Positions 9,558 through 17,397 of a DNA stretch of 64,000 nt are shown here, in pieces. A program made the position numbers and the translations under genes. Numbering within the stretch: position 1 is the first letter of the stretch; the number at the start of each line of letters is the position of its first letter. Origin of the DNA: Stigonema ocellatum SAG 48.90 = DSM 106950 (GTDB taxonomy: Bacteria; Cyanobacteriota; Cyanobacteriia; Cyanobacteriales; Nostocaceae); NCBI GenBank assembly GCA_016903675.1, contig JADQBA010000022.1, positions 1 through 64,000 of the forward strand, read 5' to 3'. The notes below the pieces were generated by a model. It worked only from the letters and a program-made list of their open reading frames with translations. It made no database searches and was not told the DNA's origin.

Positions 9558-10001
9558 TCATTGGTCTTCCCCTGGTATAGAAGCTGGTGTAGATTTCAAT
9601 GCCTCTATAAATCGGTCTAATGCTTCAGCGATCCGCTCTTTGTTCTCTGCTGCTTTGGCAACTCGCCAGGTTTTCAAAACCCTTGAGCGCACTCTTGACA
9701 ATTGCTCCTGGTCTATCGTGGGGGCGGACGATAAAAGCTGTAGTTGCTCGTCCTTAAATTGCAGTTGTTCCGCCTGGAGTTTAGCTTCAGTTTTTAGCGC
9801 TAAGTGTTCCCGGTAAAAAGTTTCGGCAAGTTCTTTTAAACGCGATACTTCAGCCTCTAGTTCCTGGTCGCTACTGTCAACGTGACTGCTAACCAGTGCT
9901 TGTAAACGGGCCTTTTCGGCTCGTATTCGCTCTACTTCCGAATTATAGTCGGCGTGCGATTCCCCTTTATTATGCCTGGGAGTGCGGGGTTTTTCTCTCA
10001 G
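9558..10001 (-). CDS. Coiled-coil protein, apparent CTG start overlapping upstream stop
   Basis: An open frame of 147 codons ends with TGA at 9558-9560 and reads as a clear protein: a charged N-terminus, then a long heptad-like coiled coil (ERIRAEKARLQALVSS, EVSRLKELAETFYREH, AEQLQFKDEQLQLL) and a helical C-terminus (RVLKTWRVAKAAENKER). The frame has no ATG, and its only in-frame GTG/TTG codons lie far inside the conserved-looking part. The first sensible start is CTG at 10001-9999, which overlaps the TGA of the preceding gene as CTGA, with GGGGGAA about 10 bases upstream on the mRNA. Alternative: a frameshift that joins it to the RHH-like protein. Standard gene callers would miss it. Confidence 0.6.
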   Translation of the reverse strand: MREKPRTPRHNKGESHADYNSEVERIRAEKARLQALVSSHVDSSDQELEAEVSRLKELAETFYREHLALKTEAKLQAEQLQFKDEQLQLLSSAPTIDQEQLSRVRSRVLKTWRVAKAAENKERIAEALDRFIEALKSTPASIPGEDQ

Positions 10002-10249
10002 GCTGCCGATTCCCCCAGTTGTTGCTCTAGTTGTTGTAGACGGCTGTTTACTTTTGTAAACGAAGATGCGATCGCATCTTGGATTAACGAATCTATATCC
10101 GTCGAAGCTTGCACTTTGGGCTTTCCTCCCAATGCATCAAGCACAATTCGCCTTGCCGCGTCGTTTACCGATTCCCCCTCAAGACACTGCTCTCTAAGCC
10201 CAAAGTGCAACTCCTCTGGTATTCGGAATGAAATTATTTTACTAGCCAT
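9998..10249 (-). CDS. Small RHH-like DNA-binding protein (83 aa)
   Basis: The N-terminus MASKIISFRIPEELHFGLRE followed by a helix with SVNDAARRIVLDALGG fits the ribbon-helix-helix pattern of one beta strand and two helices seen in CopG/Arc-like repressors and antitoxins. The second half is helical with LQQLEQQLGE, a likely oligomerisation helix. It is the first of three minus-strand genes and its stop overlaps the apparent CTG start of the next one. Two copies of ACACGACT (10277-10284 and 10293-10300) lie just upstream and could be its own binding sites. Confidence 0.7.
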   Translation of the reverse strand: MASKIISFRIPEELHFGLREQCLEGESVNDAARRIVLDALGGKPKVQASTDIDSLIQDAIASSFTKVNSRLQQLEQQLGESAA

Positions 10250-10276
10250 AACGTCTACGCTGTGTAAACGAGTTAT

Positions 10277-10300
10277 ACACGACTACCCTATCACACGACT
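10277..10300. promoter_or_regulatory. Direct repeat upstream of the RHH-like gene, possible operator
   Basis: ACACGACT occurs twice, 16 bases apart start to start, 28-51 bases ahead of the RHH-like gene's ATG. Spaced direct repeats of this size are typical operator layouts for RHH proteins, but this is inference from position only. Confidence 0.3.
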
Positions 10301-10437
10301 GTCCACAATGGCGTTGACGACCTTCTTGTACAGAGCGACTAAATCGATGAAAAAATGTGAGATGAACACTATATAATCATCACAGTATTAAAATTGTATT
10401 GATTTGTTAAAATTTTGTTGTACTCAAGGAAAAAAGT

Positions 10438-11466
10438 ATGAGCGATTTGAGCTTATCCCTAGCCACACAGGAAGCAGAAACTGATGACATATTGGCAAAT
10501 GTCTTACAGGAACAAGCACAGAAAGGACCCGACTTGCGCCAGACACATCCTAAAAGTCATGGTTTGGTTTGGGGAGAATTCATTGTCGAAGACAGCATAC
10601 CCGAATCATTTCAGGTGGGTGTGTTTGCCAAAAAACGGAGTTATCCAATTTGGGTACGGTTATCTAATGCTTCTGCACCTGAAAAACGTGGCAAATTCAA
10701 ATCAGACTTGGAACCAGATATTCGCGGTTTAGCTATCAAACTTCTGGAAGTAGAAGGGGAAAAGGTACTTGATGATGAGAAGTACACACAAGATTTTATT
10801 TTTCTTAATCACCCAGTTTTTATAACGCGAACCCTGCAACAGTTTGCTGATTTGGGGAAAGTTGGTAGTGGTCAGGCTGATCCAGAATTATTGCGATCGC
10901 TTGCACCAGTATTTGAAATTATCCAAGCTGCTGGGAGCAAACAGGTAGGGAATCCCTTACTCATCCCATACTGGAGTACGACTCCCTATAAACTTGGCTC
11001 TCATGTGATTAAGTTCTCACTTCAGCCGCACCAACCGGATGAAATTCCCGATGGGAAACCTGATTCAGAAAATTATCTGCGTGAAGCAGTAGTCAAATAT
11101 CTCACTCTAGAAGCAAAAGAAGCAAATTTTGACTTTCTAGTACAGCTTTTTGTAGACGACGAAAAGACACCCATTGAAGATCCCACTAAAGAGTGGAAAC
11201 AAGAGGAGGCACCATTTATTAAACTGGCTACTGTCAAAATTCCAGCTCAGAAATTCGACTTTGAAGAACGCTATCGGTTAAATGAGGGGTTATCTTTCTC
11301 TCCTTGGCACACCTTACCTGAACATGAGCCTTTAGGTAGTATTAATTTAGCTCGGAAAAAAATCTACTTAGAAGCTGTCAAGTTTCGCCATCAGTATGCT
11401 GAACAGCGCCTAAGAGAACCTCAACCTTATAGTGAGATTTTAGATGAGCCTGATACCAACTCATAA
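10438..11466 (+). CDS. Catalase-family haem protein (small catalase-related type)
   Basis: 342 residues, much shorter than the roughly 480 or more of monofunctional catalases. It keeps the catalase-type core: a His-containing segment followed by GEF (HGLVWGEFIV), RLSNAS, DIRGLAIKLL, QDFIFLNHPVF, and a C-terminal FSPWHTLPEHEPLGSINLARKKIY whose Arg-x-x-x-Tyr is in the right place for the proximal haem ligand. These features match the SrpA/y4iL-like small catalase-related proteins, which may act on peroxides or fatty-acid hydroperoxides. A good ribosome site (AAGGAAAA) precedes the ATG. It stands alone between divergent and convergent neighbours. Confidence 0.85.
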   Translation: MSDLSLSLATQEAETDDILANVLQEQAQKGPDLRQTHPKSHGLVWGEFIVEDSIPESFQVGVFAKKRSYPIWVRLSNASAPEKRGKFKSDLEPDIRGLAIKLLEVEGEKVLDDEKYTQDFIFLNHPVFITRTLQQFADLGKVGSGQADPELLRSLAPVFEIIQAAGSKQVGNPLLIPYWSTTPYKLGSHVIKFSLQPHQPDEIPDGKPDSENYLREAVVKYLTLEAKEANFDFLVQLFVDDEKTPIEDPTKEWKQEEAPFIKLATVKIPAQKFDFEERYRLNEGLSFSPWHTLPEHEPLGSINLARKKIYLEAVKFRHQYAEQRLREPQPYSEILDEPDTNS

Positions 11467-11525
11467 AACGACTCAATCCTGAATTTTAGTTCTTGCTTTG
11501 TTCAGTCCTCGTTGACATTTTATTT

Positions 11526-12104
11526 CTAAAGAACAGCATCCATCTTTTTCAGTAATTCTTCGATAGTAGAGGTATTATCTAAGACTAAATCGGCACGCTC
11601 GGCTTTTTCTTCAATGGGTAGCTGGCTGAGGATTCTGGCTAGTGCCTCTTTTCTACTTAAATGATTGCGCTGTATCAATCTTTGCAGTTGCTGTTCTTCG
11701 GAACAACGTACAACCCAGATTTCTGTCACTAAATCAGTCATCCCCGCTTCAAACAGCAAAGGTATGACTAACACTAGTGTTGGTGCAGACGATGCAGCAA
11801 TTTCTTGTTGGATGCGATCGCGTACATAAGGATGAATCAAAGCCTCTACCCAAAGGCGTTCCTCTGGATGATTAAAGATCATCTCACCAAGCATCTGACG
11901 GTTAAGGCTACCATCTGCAAGCAGAATTTGTTCACCGTAACGTTGGGCGATCGCACTGAGAATAGGTGAACCCACAGAGACAGCGTCTCTAGCATAAATA
12001 TCTGCATCCAAAATTGGTAAATTGCAACCACTAGCCAAATAATTGGCGACAGTCGTTTTGCCTGTAGCAATACCTCCAGTTAAACCAATGATTCGTTTAG
12101 CCAT
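11526..12104 (-). CDS. coaE: Dephospho-CoA kinase CoaE
   Basis: 192 residues from ATG 12104 (MAKRIIGLTGG). It shows the P-loop GLTGGIATGKTT, the substrate region LDADIYARD and a LID-type segment (RCSEEQQLQRLIQRN). It phosphorylates dephospho-CoA in the last step of coenzyme A synthesis. The frame stays open upstream to 12200, but the extra 32 residues are translated from GGGGAGT-type repeats (PHSPTPPLP), so they are not a credible N-terminus. The cobA-hemD gene lies directly upstream on the same strand. Confidence 0.95.
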   Translation of the reverse strand: MAKRIIGLTGGIATGKTTVANYLASGCNLPILDADIYARDAVSVGSPILSAIAQRYGEQILLADGSLNRQMLGEMIFNHPEERLWVEALIHPYVRDRIQQEIAASSAPTLVLVIPLLFEAGMTDLVTEIWVVRCSEEQQLQRLIQRNHLSRKEALARILSQLPIEEKAERADLVLDNTSTIEELLKKMDAVL

Positions 12105-12250
12105 GAGTGGGGAGTGGGGAGTGGGGAATGGGGAGTGGGGAATGGGGAGTGGGGGAGTGGGGGAGTGGGGGAGTGGGGGATAGGAGTTTGTTTCATTCAT
12201 ATACTACTCTCCATTCCCCATTCCCTACTCCCCACTCCCCACTCCCCACT
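12105..12250. repeat. GGGGAGT-type short tandem repeats flanking coaE
   Basis: Degenerate GGGGAGTG units run from 12105 to about 12181 and, as the opposite strand form (CCCCACTC), from about 12207 to 12250. The whole coaE/cobA-hemD gap is built from them. They supply the last residues and stop codon of CobA-HemD and an artefactual N-terminal extension of CoaE. They belong to the heptamer-like tandem repeats well known in heterocystous cyanobacteria. Confidence 0.85.
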
Positions 12251-13868
12251 TTGTTGCCCATTTGATCAAGGCTTGAGTTAATCCATCTAATGTATGTTCC
12301 TCAGCTTCTACATCGACGCGACCGATTAAGGAACGACAAGCTTGAGAGGTTTGGGGACCGATAGAAGCAATACAAACACTCTCTAAGGAATTTGCCAGTA
12401 CAGAGGATTCATTCCCAAGAGAATTTTCTGAGAATATCCTTTGTGCGAGTTCACAGAAAAATTGCACTGTCTTGGAACTGGCAAAGGTAATGACATCCAC
12501 AGTTCCACTGTGAAGCGCTAACTTTGCCGAGGCTGGGATGTTAGTGGGACAGCAGGATTGATATGCAGCGACTTCTATGACCTCTGCGCCCTTGGCGGTT
12601 AACTCCTTCACCAAAACTTCACGTCCCCCGCTTTCAACTCTGGGAAATAAAACCTTTTTACCTGTTAGTTCTTCGGGAAAGTTAGCTACCAAAGAATCCG
12701 CGACAAAGTTTGGGGGGATAAAATCTGGTTGTAGAGAGTGTTGTTTGAGGCTTTGGGCTGTTTTTTCTCCAACAACGGCAATTTTAATTCCTGTCAAAGC
12801 ACGAGCATCTTTCCCGTGTGCCATTAGGCGTTGAAAGAAGTATTCTATGCCGTTAGTAGAAGTGAGAATTAACCAGTGGAAGTCGGATATGTGAGCGATC
12901 GCATGATCCAAAGCGGACCAACTCGAAGGCGGACCAATTTCTAACGTTGGCATTTCAATGACATTTGCGCCGGATGCGGCTAGAAGTTGGGTAAATTCAC
13001 TCGATTGCCCAACTGAACGTGTTACCAGAATTGTTTTACCAGAGAGGGGCACAGAGGGGGAGTGCGGAATGGGGGGGAGGTTAGTGAACATGGGCCTTGC
13101 GGGCAAAGCGTTTGTTAGTGGAAAATAGTCTAAATATATTTTCTCAGGTTGCAAGTACTTACGCACTCCCACAACTTCACCAATCACAATGACAGCTGGT
13201 GAAAGAGACACACCTGATGTTTGCTTAACAATAGTTTCTAGTGTGCCTGTCCAGATTTTTTGTTGTGGAGTTCCTGCCCAATGGATGATAGCAACGGGCG
13301 TGATGGGCGATCGCCCTTGTTGCAACAGCCGATGTACAATTTCAGAGAGATGTTGCCCTCCCATCAAAATCACCAATGTCTCTAAGCGTGACAGCGCCTC
13401 CCAATCCAAACAAGAAGGCTCGTGAGATGTAAACACTGCAAAACATCTGGAAAGAACTGGATCTGTCAGGGGAATACCTGCAAATAACGGCGCTGCTAAA
13501 GCTGAAGAAATTCCAGGTACGACTTCAAACTCGCAACTCGCTGCTTTCAAAGCCTCAATTTCGGAACTACAGCGACCAAAAATAAACGGGTCTCCCGACT
13601 TGAGGCGAACAACTACTTTTCCCTGTTGGCAGTACTGTACCAATAGGTTGTTAATCTCAGTTTGAGAAGTGCTGACTTTGCCACCACGTTTACCCATATC
13701 CAGATTGAGACAACTAGGTGGCACCAATTGCAACAATTGGGCATCTACTAAAGCATCATAAATCAATACCTGAACATATGCCAAAACATGATAGGCTTTT
13801 ACCGTCAGGTATGCCATATCTCCAGGTCCAGCACCGATGAGGTAAACTTTACCCCTTTGTTCAGCCAT
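12225..13868 (-). CDS. cobA-hemD: Fused uroporphyrinogen-III C-methyltransferase / uroporphyrinogen-III synthase
   Basis: 547 residues. The first half (about 1-250) is a SUMT/CobA methyltransferase: VYLIGAGPGD, a KSGDPFIFGR motif and VVPGISSALAAPLFAGIPLT. It adds methyl groups at C2 and C7 on the way to sirohaem and cobalamin. The second half (about 275-535) is HemD, starting KTILVTRSVGQSSEFT and containing the GEKTAQSL and VDVITFASSKTVQFF segments; it closes hydroxymethylbilane into uroporphyrinogen III. A loose linker with Pro residues joins them. Such fusions are known in cyanobacteria and some Gram-positives. The final residues (KWGVGSGE) and the TAG stop come from the adjacent tandem repeat, so the native C-terminus may have been altered. 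Confidence 0.93.
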   Translation of the reverse strand: MAEQRGKVYLIGAGPGDMAYLTVKAYHVLAYVQVLIYDALVDAQLLQLVPPSCLNLDMGKRGGKVSTSQTEINNLLVQYCQQGKVVVRLKSGDPFIFGRCSSEIEALKAASCEFEVVPGISSALAAPLFAGIPLTDPVLSRCFAVFTSHEPSCLDWEALSRLETLVILMGGQHLSEIVHRLLQQGRSPITPVAIIHWAGTPQQKIWTGTLETIVKQTSGVSLSPAVIVIGEVVGVRKYLQPEKIYLDYFPLTNALPARPMFTNLPPIPHSPSVPLSGKTILVTRSVGQSSEFTQLLAASGANVIEMPTLEIGPPSSWSALDHAIAHISDFHWLILTSTNGIEYFFQRLMAHGKDARALTGIKIAVVGEKTAQSLKQHSLQPDFIPPNFVADSLVANFPEELTGKKVLFPRVESGGREVLVKELTAKGAEVIEVAAYQSCCPTNIPASAKLALHSGTVDVITFASSKTVQFFCELAQRIFSENSLGNESSVLANSLESVCIASIGPQTSQACRSLIGRVDVEAEEHTLDGLTQALIKWATKWGVGSGE

Positions 13869-13960
13869 AGTTTTTGCTCAGGAATCACTCCCCATCTTAC
13901 TATGATAGACTAACCGAAACGGTTCAAGGTTTCTTCTCGAAATTTAGCCACGGTTTTTGC

Positions 13961-14350
13961 TTAGGAATAGCCTCCTATCAGACTATATGTTAACCCAAAC
14001 AGTACGATGAGGGTGATAATCACGTAGGTAAAATCTTTCTGTCGTGCAAAAGCCAAGAGCGAACAGGTGACTCTGATGATGGGAGTGGCAATCAGTATTA
14101 GTAGTCCGAGTTGAATGATGCCACGGCGACGACCTGATAAGATAGATGTTGCTACCCCTTGTGGACTGCGAAACTCTGCTAATTCTCCCCGAAAGGAGTG
14201 ATAATTGGGAGCTTCTGCACCGTGGCGAATTAAGTACAAAAACCCACCCATCAGTACTAAAATGGTGGCGAGAGTGACTCCAAGTATTAATAAGTTACCA
14301 ATAAACTGCTCAAATCGCCGTTCAGATAAAATACGCCGAGGTATTGCCAT
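13961..14350 (-). CDS. DUF1634 membrane protein
   Basis: 129 residues with three hydrophobic segments (about 17-41, 77-98 and 108-126). The pattern LLILGVTLATILVLMGGFLY, a loop with HSFRGELAEFRSP, and a second LGLLILIATPIIRV segment match DUF1634 proteins, which almost always accompany TauE/SafE permeases. Its start lies one base after the stop of the TauE-like gene, so the two are translated together. Its exact role is unknown; it may be an accessory subunit of the permease. Confidence 0.85.
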   Translation of the reverse strand: MAIPRRILSERRFEQFIGNLLILGVTLATILVLMGGFLYLIRHGAEAPNYHSFRGELAEFRSPQGVATSILSGRRRGIIQLGLLILIATPIIRVTCSLLAFARQKDFTYVIITLIVLFGLTYSLIGGYS

Positions 14351-14351
14351 T

Positions 14352-15188
14352 TTAAAGCCTTCCAGTAAGTCCTTTGTAAATCATTTCCAGTGCCAGCACC
14401 AAGATGACGATGCTGAAAACATTTCGCAGAAACTCTACCCTAGCTCTGAACAGTACCCGCGTTCCCAAAACCGCACCAAACAGTACCCCCAACATGACTG
14501 GCATTGTCAATCCGGGGTCAATATAACCTCGGTTTAAGTATACCCCAGCGCTAGCTGCTGCTGTCACTCCAATCATGAAATTACTGGTAGTGGTGGAAAC
14601 CTTAAACGGGATACCCATGATTTGATCCATTGCTAGCACCTTGAAAGCGCCAGAACCAATACCAAGCAATCCTGAAAATACACCAGCCACAAACATCATT
14701 CCAAAGCCAGACGGAATACCATGCACGTTGTAAGACTGCTCTCCGGTGGAGGTTGGGTAAGTCCCATTCAGTTTGAAACGGATTGCCAAGGAATCTGGGG
14801 GTAAATTGTTGAAATGTTCAGGTTGGGGTAGACGGGATAAATATGCCGAGAAGAGTAAAACAATCCCAGCTACGATCGCCAGTGCCCCAGGAGAAATCTT
14901 TGCTCCTAAAATTGCTCCGAAAATTGCGCCAAAGGTAGTCGCCACTTCCAAGAACATACCCAGCCGCAAATTTGTATAGCCTTCCTTGACATAGGCAGAA
15001 GCTGCTCCACTAGAAGTGGCAATGACAGATACCAAAGAAGCGCCAATAGCGTAGTGAATATCTACTCCACATAATACAGTTAAGAAGGGAACAATCACCA
15101 CCCCACCACCTAACCCTGTCAGCGCTCCCAAAAATCCTGCACTCAAAGAGCCAAACCACAATATTAAAGAAAACTCCAGAACGTTCAA
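14352..15188 (-). CDS. TauE/SafE-family anion permease
   Basis: 278 residues with about eight membrane segments and the family's two GxG-rich repeats (FLGALTGLGGGVVIVP and SGLLGIGSGAFKV). The family exports or imports sulfite, sulfoacetate or similar anions; the substrate here cannot be told. It is the first gene of a two-gene unit with a DUF1634 protein. The cytoplasmic or periplasmic loop at 140-180 (NLPPDSLAIRF to NVHGIP) is longer than in minimal members. Confidence 0.9.
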   Translation of the reverse strand: MNVLEFSLILWFGSLSAGFLGALTGLGGGVVIVPFLTVLCGVDIHYAIGASLVSVIATSSGAASAYVKEGYTNLRLGMFLEVATTFGAIFGAILGAKISPGALAIVAGIVLLFSAYLSRLPQPEHFNNLPPDSLAIRFKLNGTYPTSTGEQSYNVHGIPSGFGMMFVAGVFSGLLGIGSGAFKVLAMDQIMGIPFKVSTTTSNFMIGVTAAASAGVYLNRGYIDPGLTMPVMLGVLFGAVLGTRVLFRARVEFLRNVFSIVILVLALEMIYKGLTGRL

Positions 15189-15249
15189 AGATGCATCCCT
15201 CCACTAGCTTTTTGGTTACAGCGATACAAGTGGTCCACCACACCTGTTT

Positions 15250-15358
15250 GTAGTTGCGCTGTCAAGCCAACGGAGCGCCGCTTCTCCTATAGGAGAGGCG
15301 CAAGGGACGCGTCTACGCATAAAATCTGCGATTTAACAGGCGTTGACAGCGCAACTAC
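15250..15358. repeat. 109-bp MITE-like element with 16-bp inverted ends
   Basis: GTAGTTGCGCTGTCAA at 15250-15265 is repeated in inverted form at 15343-15358. Inside is a second palindrome (TCTCCTATAGGAGA flanked by GCGCC/GGCGC). There is no ORF. This is the structure of a small non-autonomous element or a long cruciform-forming repeat. Confidence 0.7.
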
Positions 15359-15694
15359 AAGCTAAGAAATTTCCTCTGGAGAACCACCAGCTTTTTGATT
15401 TCACTTTAAGCAGTTTTACTGAATAGATGCAAATGTTTTTTACTTTCAAATTGATAAATAAAAGTGATGAATAGGAATCCTATTTGAGATCTGAACAGAG
15501 GGGACTTTGAAGACTTGGGGGACTTTGAGGACTTGCCAGAGGTGTTTATAAATCCTCCACGGATTGCTCTGCAAGGGCTGAGGGAAGCGGGGGAGCAGGG
15601 GGGCAGGGGGGCCGGTCAGCCCCTTCTTTCAAGGGGAGACGCACTCGCGTTCGGGTTCGTCAAAAGCTAAGGTAATAAGTCAAAAGTAAGAACC

Positions 15695-15800
15695 CCATAA
15701 ATAAATTTAGGGGCTTGTAGTAAGGACGTAGTATTTCTTGCGCTATGCGGATCGAAATACATTTTTTGTTATTTTCCATAAATAAATTTAGGGGCTTGTA
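15695..15800. repeat. 25-bp direct repeat in a gene-free stretch
   Basis: CCATAAATAAATTTAGGGGC followed by TTGTA occurs at 15695-15719 and again at 15776-15800. Sequence between and around the copies (AACCCC before, GAAATACATTTTT after) resembles 35630-35710, so it belongs to a dispersed family. The remaining 15359-15961 has G-rich low-complexity sequence (15530-15620) and no credible gene. Confidence 0.7.
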
Positions 15801-15961
15801 CCTTTTTCTTTTTGGTCACGGTCTGATTGCAATCCTGAGAGTGAAAAGTAACTGTATCTCTGACTGCGTAAGGATTTTGGCTTTACCGTGTCGATTGATT
15901 TTCATTGCCTGTCAACCGCGTTGTTGCGATCTACAGGCTACTACTAAAAGTGATCCTGTAA

Positions 15962-16279
15962 TTAAGTAGTTGGTTCCCCTCCCCTCCCATTCCCTGTTTG
16001 CCGCTCAAGATATTGCCAAATACGATTAATTTCAGTTTGCCAAGCTTGACGGTCAATAGCTGCTTGTTGTCTGTCTTGTGCGGCTTGTTCAGCCAAATTG
16101 TTGATGTTGCGGTTTGTTTGTTCGCTTAGATTATTGAGGTTTTCAGTCAATTGATTAATATTCGCTACCAGTACATCAATAGTGTCACTTTGTCCTACTA
16201 CGGTTTCACCTATATTTGTAAATAAAGTTTCAAGACGAGTTAAGCGAGATTGGATTGATTCAGGTTGGTTTGTCATCAT
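15962..16279 (-). CDS. Small coiled-coil protein (105 aa)
   Basis: Opens MMTNQPESIQSRLTRLETLF and continues as one long helix with repeated heptads and Asn/Gln-rich sequence (INQLTENLNNLSEQTNRNIN, LAEQAAQDRQQAAIDRQ), ending in a short Gly-rich tail. Similar MTNQPES coiled-coil proteins are common in Nostoc-like genomes, with no known function. Either of the two starting ATGs could be used. A broken copy of the same gene's beginning lies just upstream (16378-16416). Confidence 0.7.
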   Translation of the reverse strand: MMTNQPESIQSRLTRLETLFTNIGETVVGQSDTIDVLVANINQLTENLNNLSEQTNRNINNLAEQAAQDRQQAAIDRQAWQTEINRIWQYLERQTGNGRGGEPTT

Positions 16280-16377
16280 CTTTCTGTTTTGACTTCTGGA
16301 ATATCCTACTACTGAAATTCCCGGTATCTCTTGTTTGGGTGCAACCTATTCGCTAACCGAAATTTGCGCCCCAACAG

Positions 16378-16416
16378 CTACCGTTCCTCTGTAGATTCAG
16401 GCTGGTTCGTGGTCAT
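16378..16416 (-). pseudogene. Fragment of a paralogue of the small coiled-coil gene
   Basis: An ATG at 16416 begins MTTNQPESTEER and then hits TAG at 16378-16380. The opening matches MMTNQPES of the intact neighbour at 16279, so this is the remnant 5' end of a second copy. Nothing recognisable follows it. Confidence 0.6.
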
Positions 16417-16467
16417 GCTACTCCCCTCATTCCCTTGCGTTTTGGTGATTGTTATTAGTGTCGTCAA

Positions 16468-16659
16468 TCATGATGCCTTTTTCTCTCTAGATGCCATAGC
16501 TTCCGTCAGTAGCACTTTTATTTGCTGATTTATTGAGCGCTTTTCTTGTTTTGAGAGCATAACTATTGAGTTATATAGCTCTACCTCCTCATCTTCGTTG
16601 AAATATATATTGACTTTTTTTAACACCATATAGGGGTACTGCGATGTCACCATACCCAT
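16468..16659 (-). CDS. Small RHH-like protein (63 aa), possible orphan antitoxin
   Basis: ATG at 16659 has a good ribosome site (AAAGGATAATC before it). The sequence VLKKVNIYFNEDEEVELYNS then KQEKRSINQQIKVLLTEAM fits a beta strand plus two helices as in Arc/CopG-like ribbon-helix-helix proteins. A cluster of four ATGGTA/TACCAT half-sites lies immediately upstream, including a perfect 15-bp palindrome, which fits autorepression. No toxin partner is seen downstream; the coiled-coil fragment and gene follow instead. Confidence 0.65.
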   Translation of the reverse strand: MGMVTSQYPYMVLKKVNIYFNEDEEVELYNSIVMLSKQEKRSINQQIKVLLTEAMASREKKAS

Positions 16660-16669
16660 GATTATCCTT

Positions 16670-16726
16670 TACCATTACTTTTTTAGTTTACCATCTATTA
16701 AACGTTTATTGATGGTACTGTACCAT
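16670..16726. promoter_or_regulatory. Cluster of TACCAT half-sites with a 15-bp palindrome
   Basis: TACCAT occurs at 16670-16675 and 16689-16694, and ATGGTACTGTACCAT, a perfect palindrome around one central base, lies at 16712-16726. All lie between 10 and 70 bases upstream of the small RHH-like gene. Multiple short half-sites close to the start are the usual operator pattern for RHH autoregulators. Confidence 0.55.
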
Positions 16727-16811
16727 TAAAAATTGCAAACCCTTTACCCCACAGGACTTCTAACCAAGTCACCGCTGATGGTAAATTTGAGAGCGTGCGT
16801 AAGTCCTAGCA

Positions 16812-17110
16812 TTATCCCTCGTTACAAGGCTCTGCCTTGTAATGCTCTTTTGGTCGGCAGAGCCGACCATCATCCGAGGAGGCAGCAGCCCACTGTGAAT
16901 GCATTCTGTGGCTGAGCCTGGGAACGAGGCAGTGCAGGAAACGCCGTTAAACGTATTATTTTTCATATTTCCCGTAATTAAATGCGATCTAACAATTTCA
17001 GCAAATATATAGCAATCCTCCGCAGATTTGTGAAAATTAACGAACCGCCTTAGACTTGGGCAGCGCGTTGGTGTTAGCGTAGCGGTAGCGACGTAGGAGC
17101 GTCGGCAGTC
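16812..17110. repeat. Clustered palindromic repeats in the gap before the large signalling gene
   Basis: Contains TTACAAGGCTCTGCCTTGTAA (16822-16842), a GGTCGGCAGAGCCGACC palindrome (16851-16867), a GCCTGGGAACGAGGC segment, and a run of TAGCGTAGCGGTAGCGACG-like sequence (17075-17094). These are typical cyanobacterial interspersed repeats. The rest of the 738-bp gap (16660-17397) shows no gene; the promoter of the following gene must lie near its end. Confidence 0.6.
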
Positions 17111-17397
17111 CGCTCCATTGGGTGAGAAATTTTACTCTGAGCAGAGTCTAGTACTATTATCTGTAAAATTACTTAGAATATCATAAAGATAAGTAAAAAA
17201 AATCAGCGTATTACCGGATGGCAATCCGGCTTTAGCGTCAGTAGAATAGTTTTGTCTTGATGAAACCTGATTCAACAGTCACACTCAAAATTACCTTACC
17301 CTGATGGATTTACTGTGTAGGTTTTGGAAATTGCTCTATTAGGTGACAACTTTCAGCACCTTGTGAAGCATTATTTTTCTACAGACGGTTAGAAATC

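Noticed and set aside
12105..12200. 32-residue N-terminal extension of CoaE
   Set aside because: It is translated from tandem GGGGAGT repeats (PHSPTPPLP), and MAKRIIGLTGG is the normal start.
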